Of a DNA stretch of 64,000 nucleotides, positions 1 through 8,943 are shown in pieces. Made by a program: the position numbers and the translations under genes. The notes under the pieces are model-generated. The model was given only the letters and a program-made list of their open reading frames with translations. It had not been told where the DNA came from and ran no database searches. Position 1 is the first letter of the stretch. Every line of letters starts with the position of its first letter. The stretch comes from Haloactinopolyspora alba (GTDB lineage: Bacteria; Actinomycetota; Actinomycetes; Jiangellales; Jiangellaceae): NCBI RefSeq assembly GCF_003014555.1, contig NZ_PYGE01000020.1:26128-90127 (forward strand). The letters are read 5' to 3'.

Positions 1-836
<836 letters not shown>

Positions 837-863
837 CCCGGACAACCACCACGGACACGACAA

Positions 864-896
864 CGCCCGGCCGCGATTCGATTCAGCGGCCGGGCG
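864..896 (+). terminator. Hairpin terminator after serC
   Basis: Perfect 11-bp stem CGCCCGGCCGC / GCGGCCGGGCG with an 11-base loop, 28 bases after the serC stop. There is no long T run after it, as is usual in GC-rich actinobacteria. The rest of 837-1039 shows no gene. Confidence 0.7.
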
Positions 897-1039
897 CGTT
901 GTCGGTTCCGGCTGAAAGCGGAACCTCATTCCCCCGTCGTGTTTCCGGTCTCCAGATTAGAAGCGCGGAACGGGCCGTGGGAATCATCCGTTCGGCCCCT
1001 CTGCGAGATCCGCGCGGCCTACCCGGGTGAATTGTTCCG

Positions 1040-2245
1040 TCATTTCATACGGGTATCGAGTTCTTGTCGCAATCGCGGGACCAACGCCGGTTCGACGTTC
1101 CATTCGTCGGTCATCCGGCGGTATTCGGCGATGGTCGCGGGATCGGGCGCTCCGCCGGTGCGCACGGCCCGCAGCAACGTGTTTCGCGGGGTATGCGCGG
1201 AATCGACGAACTCGATGACCTCGACCCGGTACCCGAGGATCCGCAGGACCGTCGCCCGGAACGCGTCGGTCAGCACGTCCGCGAACCGCTCCCGCAGAAT
1301 GCCGTGCCGGGCGAGCAGGCCGTACGGCTGCGGCCACGACGTCGCCCGTCCGATGCGGCGCTGCAGGTCGTGATGGCAGCACGGCGCGGCCAGGATCACC
1401 GGCGCGTCCCAGCGCACCGCACGCGCCAGCGCGTCGTCGGTGGCGGTGTCGCAGGCGTGCAGCGCGAACACGACGTGCGGGCGCTGGTCGAGCTCGACGC
1501 TCGCGATGGGCTCGCGGACGAACGCCATCGTCGACGACCACCCGAGCCGTTCGGCCAATTCCTCGTTGCGCGTCCGTGACTGCTCCTTGACATCCACGCC
1601 GGTGACGTTGATCTTCAAGTCAGGTTGCCGGTCAAGCCACGCGTGCGCGCCGAAGGTCAGGTACGCGTTGCCGCAGCCGAGATCGGTCACCCGTAACGGT
1701 GCGGATCCGGCCTCCTCGTGGGCCCGGTCGAGCACCGGAGCGAACGCGCGGAGAAATTCGTCGACCTGCCGGTACTTGGCGGACCGGCTCGGCTTGACCC
1801 GGCCGTCGGGGCCGCTGATGCCGACCTCGGCGAGGAACGGGTCGTCCGGCTCGAGCATCCGCGCCTTGCGCCGATCGTGGCTGCGGTCGACGCCGCCGGT
1901 GCGACCCGCGCGGTGCACCTGCGCGTCGCCCTTCTTGGTCACCCGCAGCTGGATCTCCTCGTCCGTCGTGTCGATGTGCCAGTTGCCGTAGGGCTCGGCG
2001 AGGACCTCGTCCACCGCGGCGCCCGCCTCGTCCGCGGCGACGTTGCGGGTGAAGCTCTGCTGCTCGTCGTAGGTGACGACCTGGAGCCGGCGGCCGGCAC
2101 GCAGGTCGACCCACCGCAGCTCGGTCCGGCGGAACCGGGGGGTAGCCGAACGCCGCCGTCCGGACGCGACCGCGCGGACCAGGCGGTCGGCGTCGAGCAG
2201 GCTCGCGCGTAGGCTGTCCAGGGCGGTCGGGAGGTTCTGGGGCAC
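1040..2245 (-). CDS. SAM-dependent methyltransferase (METTL25/RRNAD1-like fold)
   Basis: A 401-residue protein. A Rossmann methyltransferase core lies in the C-terminal half: motif I DLGCGNAYLTFGAHAWL, then GVDVKEQSRTRNEELAERLGW (motif II) and an AAPCCHHDLQRRI segment. That Cys-Cys-His-His pattern is typical of the Methyltransf_32 group that includes eukaryotic METTL25. The N-terminal 130 residues form a separate basic domain. The start chosen is GTG at 2245 (VPQNLPTALDSL), because the frame further upstream is low-complexity and overlaps thpR. No clear Shine-Dalgarno sequence is seen. Substrate is unknown; RNA or protein are both possible. Confidence 0.8.
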   Translation of the reverse strand: MPQNLPTALDSLRASLLDADRLVRAVASGRRRSATPRFRRTELRWVDLRAGRRLQVVTYDEQQSFTRNVAADEAGAAVDEVLAEPYGNWHIDTTDEEIQLRVTKKGDAQVHRAGRTGGVDRSHDRRKARMLEPDDPFLAEVGISGPDGRVKPSRSAKYRQVDEFLRAFAPVLDRAHEEAGSAPLRVTDLGCGNAYLTFGAHAWLDRQPDLKINVTGVDVKEQSRTRNEELAERLGWSSTMAFVREPIASVELDQRPHVVFALHACDTATDDALARAVRWDAPVILAAPCCHHDLQRRIGRATSWPQPYGLLARHGILRERFADVLTDAFRATVLRILGYRVEVIEFVDSAHTPRNTLLRAVRTGGAPDPATIAEYRRMTDEWNVEPALVPRLRQELDTRMK

Positions 2246-2375
2246 CCGGCCATTGTCGCTCGTGCCGGTCTCGCTGCGGAACGGGCCGGGTGCGACGACG
2301 ACGGAGGAAGCGAGGCGAGGTTGCGCCCGAAGACGACGCGTCAACTGGTGACGGCGGCACTGGTGGTCATGGTCA

Positions 2376-2945
2376 TCATCGTTGCGCTGGCGGCGGTGTG
2401 GTGACGTCGCCCAGCGGGAACCGCCCGACGACGTCGTAGCGCGGCCCGGCGCCGGGCTCGGTGTCCAGATCGGAACGGACCAGCGCCACCTCGGTGACCG
2501 TCCAGGCCGGCCCCTGATAGCCCGCCAGCTGCTCGACGTACCATCGCAGGTCACGTGGCCGCCGCGACCGTGCCAGCGTCACGTGCGGGCGGAACTTCGA
2601 GTCGTCCGGCGGGACACCGACGCGTCGCCCCACGGCGCGCATCGACTGCGCGCACCGGCGCACCGCCGCGACGTCACCCTGCACGCCGGCCCACAGCACC
2701 GCCTTGCCGAACCGTCCGGCACCGGCCAGTGTCAGCTCGACCGCCGGGTGTCTGCGCGCGGCCCGGGCCACCCGCGCCGTGACGTCGTCCAGGACGCTGT
2801 CCGGCAGTTCGCCGTAGAACGCGAGCGTGACGTGCCAGGCGTCGGTGCCCGCCCAGCGCAGGACGTCGTCGCGCAACGGCTCCACCGCCGCCGCCAGGTG
2901 CTCGACGGCGGCGCGCGGCGGCAGCAGCGCGACGAACAGCCTCAT
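2376..2945 (-). CDS. thpR: RNA 2',3'-cyclic phosphodiesterase (LigT/2H family)
   Basis: A 189-residue 2H phosphoesterase that opens 2',3'-cyclic phosphates on RNA ends. Both signature tetrapeptides are present: HVTL (AWHVTLAFYGELP) and HVTL (FRPHVTLARSRRP), spaced as in the family. The ATG at 2945 begins MRLFVALLPP, the classic N-terminus, so longer in-frame extensions are rejected. It lies upstream of the methyltransferase gene on the same strand, 130 bases apart, and may be co-transcribed. Confidence 0.9.
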   Translation of the reverse strand: MRLFVALLPPRAAVEHLAAAVEPLRDDVLRWAGTDAWHVTLAFYGELPDSVLDDVTARVARAARRHPAVELTLAGAGRFGKAVLWAGVQGDVAAVRRCAQSMRAVGRRVGVPPDDSKFRPHVTLARSRRPRDLRWYVEQLAGYQGPAWTVTEVALVRSDLDTEPGAGPRYDVVGRFPLGDVTTPPPAQR

Positions 2946-3039
2946 TGCGTCGCCAGGGGCAGCTCGACGTAACGCTCGTAGCTGTGCCGCATGGCGTTCA
3001 CTGTCGCATGCAGTGACTCTCGCGGGCACGCCCGTCGGG

Positions 3040-3417
3040 TCATGCCGTCCAGGGCGGCACGCCGCGATCGGTACCGTCGGGCAGGCTCGCCCGGGCCTCC
3101 GGCGCACCGGCGACGATCATCGTGGCGCGTTCGCCGTCGGCCGCCGCGATCCGGCGGAGCACGCCGCCGGCGACCACCGCGGTGTCGCCCACCTCCAGTA
3201 TCGTGACCGAACCGCCGACCTCGACCGTGGCCGCTCCGCTGATCACGGTCAGCACCTGTTCGGCGTCCATCTCGTGCTGCGGACCGGACTGTCCGTGTTC
3301 CATGTCGACGCGCCACACCGGCCACGGCGCGCCGCCCTGGGTCGGCGAGGCCAGCGTGGTCATGACGGCGTTCGGGGTCTCGGTGCGGCGGCCATCCGCC
3401 TGGCGGATCACGGGCAC
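3040..3417 (-). CDS. Small single-domain cupin protein
   Basis: A 125-residue beta-barrel cupin. Motif 1 appears as GPQHEMDAEQVLTVISG and motif 2 as GDTAVVAGGVLRRI. The metal-binding His set is incomplete, so it may be a binding rather than a catalytic cupin. Start is GTG at 3417 with GAGGAG about 7 bases upstream. It is divergent from a MarR-type gene and an inverted repeat GACAA/TTGTC lies in the shared promoter region, so regulation by that MarR protein is a fair inference. Confidence 0.75.
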   Translation of the reverse strand: MPVIRQADGRRTETPNAVMTTLASPTQGGAPWPVWRVDMEHGQSGPQHEMDAEQVLTVISGAATVEVGGSVTILEVGDTAVVAGGVLRRIAAADGERATMIVAGAPEARASLPDGTDRGVPPWTA

Positions 3418-3443
3418 GGTGCGGCTCCTCGCTCGATACGATA

Positions 3444-3458
3444 GACAATGTAGTTGTC
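3444..3458. promoter_or_regulatory. Inverted repeat, candidate MarR operator
   Basis: GACAA-TGTAG-TTGTC lies between the divergent cupin and MarR genes, 27 bases before the cupin start. Size and place fit a MarR operator; binding is inferred. Confidence 0.5.
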
Positions 3459-3542
3459 CAAATACAGTGAACCAGGTTGTCTTTTATGTAAACGCAGACC
3501 CAGGGTTTCGAGCTGCCGCTGCGGCTCTTCCTCGGCTTCCGC

Positions 3543-3956
3543 GTGCTCGTCGACGCCCTGCACACCGAACTGGCGCGCCAGGGCCATCCCGACGCCCGCC
3601 CGATGCACGGCTTCGCCCTCCAGGCCCTGGGCCCGGACGGCGCCACGGCCGCTGAGCTGGGCCGACGGCTCGGCGTGTCGAAACAGGCGGCGGGAAAGAC
3701 CGTCGACGCCCTCGAACGGCTCGGCTACCTCGAGCGTGTCACCGATGCGCACGACGCCCGGCGCAGAGTCGCACGCCGGACCGAGCGAGGCGTCGACCTC
3801 CTACGACGCTCGGCCCGGATCTTCGACGAGCTCCGCGCCGACTGGGCACGCACGATCGGCCCCGGCCGGCTGGACGAACTCGAGGACGACCTGCGGCGGG
3901 TCACCCCGGCGGACGTGTGGCGCATCGACGTGCCCGGGTGGTTCGGCGCACCGTGA
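3543..3956 (+). CDS. MarR-family transcriptional regulator
   Basis: About 137 residues with a winged helix: TAAELGRRLGVSKQAAGKTVDALERLGYLERVTD followed by the wing DARRRVARRTERG. The first canonical start in frame is GTG 3543. However, the frame is open from 3492 and encodes LPLRLFLGFR just before it, which looks like the missing half of MarR helix 1. An ATG at 3486 is followed at once by TAA. So either the start is non-canonical or a base has been lost. It is divergent from the cupin gene and converges on the MFS gene. Confidence 0.75.
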   Translation: MLVDALHTELARQGHPDARPMHGFALQALGPDGATAAELGRRLGVSKQAAGKTVDALERLGYLERVTDAHDARRRVARRTERGVDLLRRSARIFDELRADWARTIGPGRLDELEDDLRRVTPADVWRIDVPGWFGAP

Positions 3957-3976
3957 AGTTCGTGATCGGCCAGCGA

Positions 3977-5356
3977 TCAGGCGGCCCGTTCGCCCTCGGG
4001 AGCGGCGTCAGCACGGCGGTGCCCGGCGGCGCCACCGGCGCCGGCACGCGCGCCCGTGCTGGTTTCGTGGGATTCCGCCGTGTCGACCGCCGGTCCGGTC
4101 GACGTGGCCACCAGGCGAGGGAACGGCCGCATCCGCGCTCGCACGGCGATGCCGCTGCGTGGCGCCAGCAGAACGAACCCGGCGACGGTGCAACCGATGG
4201 TCAGCAGCCCGCCACCCAGCAACGACCAGCGCGCGCCGAACTGGTCGGCGACCCAGCCGATGATCGGCGCGCCCGCGGGCGTACCGCCCATGAGGATCAT
4301 GATGTACAGCGACAGCACCCGCCCCCGGACGTACGTCGGCACCGTCGTCTGGATGTACGCGTTCGCTGCCGTCAGCACGGTCATCGCCACCACCCCGATG
4401 GGCACCAGCGACGCCGCGAACAGCAGGTAGGTCGGCATCGTCCCGGCCAGCACCTCCAACGCGCCGAACACGACCGCGCCGCCGACGATCAGCCGCCGCC
4501 GTGGCACCCGCCGCCGCGCCGCGATCAGTGCGCCGGACAGCGTGCCGATGGCCATGATCGAGCCCAGGACGCCGTACTCGTGCGGGCCCTTGTCGTAGAT
4601 CTCGGTGGCCATCAACGCCATCGTCATCTGGAAGTTCATCCCGAACGTGCCGACGCCGAACATCACGACGAGCACCATCACGAGGTCCGGTCGCGAGCGG
4701 ATGTAGGCCACGCCCTCGCGCAGCCGCGACAGCGCACCGGGCTGATCGTCGTCGGACGTCGCTGCCGCCACCGCGATGGTCCGCAACACGATCAGCGCGA
4801 TGATCGGTGACGCGAACGACACGCCGTTGATGACGAACACCCAGCCGGTGCCGACGAGCGCGATCAGACCACCAGCCACCGCCGGACCGATCAGGCGCGC
4901 GGCATTGAACGAGGCGCTGTTCAGCGCGATCGCGTTGGTCAGGTCGTCCGGACCGACCAGCTCGGACACGAACGCCTGGCGCGCAGGGTTGTCCAGCGCC
5001 GTCCCGACGCCGAGCAGAAACGCCAGCACGTAGACGTGCCAGATCTCGGCCAGCCCGGTCAGGGCGAGCACGCCAAGGGCCAGGCCCACCGCGCCCATGA
5101 ACGCGTTGGTGAAGACCAGCAGCTTCCGTTTCGGCAGCTTGTCGGCGAGCAGCCCGCCGAACGGCGCCACCAGCAGGAACGGCAGGAACTGCAGCCCGGT
5201 CGTAATGCCGACGGCCTGGCCGCCGCCGTGCAGCACCTCGAGGACGAGCCAGTCCTGCGCGACCCGCTGCATCCACGTCCCCACGTTGGAGACGAACATG
5301 CCGGACCAGTAGAGCCGGAAGTCGCGATGTCGGAGGGAGTGGAACGTAGGGCTCAC
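3977..5356 (-). CDS. MFS transporter (EntS/MFS_3-like exporter)
   Basis: A 459-residue protein with 12 predicted membrane spans. The N-terminus MSPTFHSLRHRDFRLYWSG is typical of MFS_3 drug or siderophore exporters, and motif A is GGLLADKLPKRK near residue 70. The last about 50 residues are a hydrophilic Ala/Gly-rich tail. Start is GTG 5356, overlapping the stop of the upstream MarR gene by four bases (GTGA), so translation is coupled. The paired MarR regulator suggests an efflux system induced by its substrate, which cannot be named. Confidence 0.85.
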   Translation of the reverse strand: MSPTFHSLRHRDFRLYWSGMFVSNVGTWMQRVAQDWLVLEVLHGGGQAVGITTGLQFLPFLLVAPFGGLLADKLPKRKLLVFTNAFMGAVGLALGVLALTGLAEIWHVYVLAFLLGVGTALDNPARQAFVSELVGPDDLTNAIALNSASFNAARLIGPAVAGGLIALVGTGWVFVINGVSFASPIIALIVLRTIAVAAATSDDDQPGALSRLREGVAYIRSRPDLVMVLVVMFGVGTFGMNFQMTMALMATEIYDKGPHEYGVLGSIMAIGTLSGALIAARRRVPRRRLIVGGAVVFGALEVLAGTMPTYLLFAASLVPIGVVAMTVLTAANAYIQTTVPTYVRGRVLSLYIMILMGGTPAGAPIIGWVADQFGARWSLLGGGLLTIGCTVAGFVLLAPRSGIAVRARMRPFPRLVATSTGPAVDTAESHETSTGARAGAGGAAGHRRADAAPEGERAA

Positions 5357-5823
5357 GAGCGAGCCAGCTTCTCGAGCACGGGGAGCACCGCGCGGAGCTT
5401 CTCGCGCTCGTCTGGGGTGAGCTCACGCAGGCGGTACGTCAGCCAGGCGTCGCGGCGCCGCCGGTCGGCCGCGGTACGGCTGAGCCCGGCCTCGGTGATG
5501 CGGACGACGGCCAGCCGCCGGTCGACCGGGTGCGGTTCACGCACGGCGAGTCCGAGCGTCTCGAGTGCCGACACCGTGCGGGTCATGGACGGCGGCCGCA
5601 CCCGCTCGTACGCGGCGAGCTCGCCGACGGGCATGGGCCCGTGCCGTTCGAGGATGCCGAGCGCCGAGAGCTGGTTGAGCGTCAGCGACTCGTCCTCGCG
5701 CTCGTTGCGGATACGCCGGTTGAGACGGCCGACGGCGATGCGCAGTGAACTGGCGAGCCCGGCCTGGGTACGCGGGCGATCAGTGCCGGAGGACGGGTGG
5801 AGAGGTGGGTTCTCAGTTGACAC
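5353..5823 (-). CDS. MarR-family regulator of the adjacent MFS pump
   Basis: A 156-residue MarR protein. It has the helix-turn-helix MPVGELAAYERVRPPSMTRTVSALETLGLAVRE and the wing HPVDRRLAVVRITEAG. Start is GTG 5823 and the stop overlaps the start of the MFS gene. The palindrome TTACCC-T-GGCTAA and an outer TTAGCC/GGCTAA pair lie 6-31 bases upstream of the start, in a position that would allow autorepression of the two-gene operon. Confidence 0.88.
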   Translation of the reverse strand: MSTENPPLHPSSGTDRPRTQAGLASSLRIAVGRLNRRIRNEREDESLTLNQLSALGILERHGPMPVGELAAYERVRPPSMTRTVSALETLGLAVREPHPVDRRLAVVRITEAGLSRTAADRRRRDAWLTYRLRELTPDEREKLRAVLPVLEKLARS

Positions 5824-5828
5824 TGTCG

Positions 5829-5854
5829 TTAGCCTAGCTCGTTACCCTGGCTAA
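5829..5854. promoter_or_regulatory. Candidate MarR autoregulatory operator
   Basis: TTAGCC (5829-5834) and GGCTAA (5849-5854) are inverted. Within this, TTACCCTGGCTAA (5842-5854) is itself a nearly perfect 13-base palindrome. It lies directly upstream of the MarR-MFS operon. Function is inferred from position and symmetry. Confidence 0.55.
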
Positions 5855-5904
5855 GTGCCAGTCGCGTCGGTTCACCACGGTGCTGGCAAAGGCAGCGTGC
5901 CGCC

Positions 5905-5974
5905 GACTTCGATACCGCCAGCGGCGCCGAGCGGCCGGAATCAGGCTCGCCGTGCGACCGGCGGTATCGAAGTC
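5905..5974. terminator. 15-bp inverted repeat, likely terminator
   Basis: The arms 5905-5919 and 5960-5974 (GACTTCGATACCGCC and its complement) match perfectly across a 40-base spacer. They lie between the end of the minus-strand DUF2530 gene and the MarR promoter. Terminator is the simplest reading, but the long spacer is unusual. Confidence 0.45.
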
Positions 5975-6051
5975 CCGGCAGACCTGGCCGAGCGGGCAGT
6001 GCCGGCGACTCCGGCAGCCCTGGCAACGCCGGCGTTCGAAACAGCCTCCGG

Positions 6052-7245
6052 TCAGGCGCTGTCGGAACGGCGTGCGCGCCGTCCCCGGTACTGCCGCCCG
6101 CCACCGGCGGTGGTCTCGTCGGACTCGTCCGTCACGTCCTCGGGGCGACGGGCCCGGCGGCTGCCGAGGGTGGTGTCGAGCAGTGGCTCGTCGTCGTCCA
6201 CGACGCCGGTGTCCTCCGGCGCGGCCGTCGGCTCCGGCGCAGGCTCCGGCTGGGGCGTGGGCGTCGGCTCGGGCGCACGGGTCGACTCCGCCGCGGCGGT
6301 CGGCCCCGCCGACGCCGCCGGGGTGTCGGACCCGTCCGCGGCCACCTGGTCTCGCCCGGAACGGGATCCGCCACGCGAGCCGTCAGTGCCGGAGTCGCCG
6401 GGCTGTTGACCCATCAGGTCGTCGAACGCGCGCCACTCTGCCGTGGCGGCACCACCCGCGGGCCACGACGGCCGCGAACCGCGAGCCGACGGCTGCCCGG
6501 CCGGTTGACCGGGTTCCGGCCGCTGCCGAGGCGGTTGCTGCTCGGGCGACCGGTCCGGCCGCTGCTGGGACGCCTGGTCCGGCTGCTGCTGGGACGACTG
6601 GTCCGGTTGCTGGTCGAGCCGTCGTCCGGCGTCCGTGTCCTGCCGCGACACCGGTTCCAGCCCGGCGCCGGTGTCGATCGGGCGCGTCACGGCGTTCGGG
6701 CTGCTCTGCTGCATCGACGGTGGCATGGCCGACGGACCGTCGTCCTGCGCGTCGTGGACCTGCACCGGTCGATCGTCGTCCTCCGGGACGTCGGCGGCCT
6801 CGGCAGCGTCAGCGTCCCCCGCATGATCGGCGTCCTCCGCGTGATCCGCGGCTTCGGCGTCCTCGAGAGCCTCCTGGATCGCGTCGCGACGCTTCCGTGT
6901 GTACTCGAGCCCCAGCAGGCCGAGACCGACACCCGCGAGGCACGCCCACAGCCACCACCCGCGTCCCTCGGCCTCGAGCGTGTCGGCGCGCAGCGCGAGC
7001 AGCACGAACGCCACGGCCCACAGCACGGTCAGCACGGCGACGGTGCGTACCCCGTCCACGTCGACCGGCTGAACGTCGACATCCGAGCCCGCGTCTGCAG
7101 GGTCCGCGTCGGCACCGGGCGACCCTGCGTCGGCACCGTCGGCACGGGGCGGATCCGCATCGGCCGGAGCCGTCCGGTGCACGGGCGCCTCGACCGCCCG
7201 GTCCTGCCCGGACGTGTCGCGCGAACGCCGTCGCCCCTTCGCCAT
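6052..7245 (-). CDS. DUF2530 membrane protein with long disordered tail
   Basis: A 397-residue protein. Residues about 55-120 match DUF2530: VQPVDVDGVRTVAVLTVLWAV, two membrane helices, then LGLLGLEYTRKRRDAI. About 270 residues follow that are Asp/Glu-, Gln/Pro- and Ser-rich with QQPDQ repeats and a basic tail (RRARRSDSA), probably disordered and cytoplasmic. DUF2530 proteins are usually far shorter (about 80 residues), so the tail is a lineage feature. Start ATG 7245. The gene is divergent from the NCS2 permease. Function is not known. Confidence 0.8.
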   Translation of the reverse strand: MAKGRRRSRDTSGQDRAVEAPVHRTAPADADPPRADGADAGSPGADADPADAGSDVDVQPVDVDGVRTVAVLTVLWAVAFVLLALRADTLEAEGRGWWLWACLAGVGLGLLGLEYTRKRRDAIQEALEDAEAADHAEDADHAGDADAAEAADVPEDDDRPVQVHDAQDDGPSAMPPSMQQSSPNAVTRPIDTGAGLEPVSRQDTDAGRRLDQQPDQSSQQQPDQASQQRPDRSPEQQPPRQRPEPGQPAGQPSARGSRPSWPAGGAATAEWRAFDDLMGQQPGDSGTDGSRGGSRSGRDQVAADGSDTPAASAGPTAAAESTRAPEPTPTPQPEPAPEPTAAPEDTGVVDDDEPLLDTTLGSRRARRPEDVTDESDETTAGGGRQYRGRRARRSDSA

Positions 7246-7408
7246 GAGGCCAGGCTAGTCCTGACCGCTGTGGCCGGGCGAACCCATCACGATCATCGTC
7301 ACAAGATCGCCACGGACGCGGCGGGCACCCTCGTCACACGGCTGACACCCGCTGTCTGGCATTCTCACGCAGTCAGCCGAGGTACGACCGCATCGACCGG
7401 AGGGCCGC

Positions 7409-8860
<1,452 letters not shown>

Positions 8861-8943
8861 GGCGGCGCGCTGGTGTGAACGTACGGAGGGGCCTGCGCGC
8901 TGTCGACGCGTGGGTGCTGAGCTTTCTCGACGAGCCGTCCTGA

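Noticed and set aside
2246..2554. N-terminal extension of the methyltransferase gene
   Set aside because: The extra residues are low-complexity and antisense-like to thpR; GTG 2245 is the better start.
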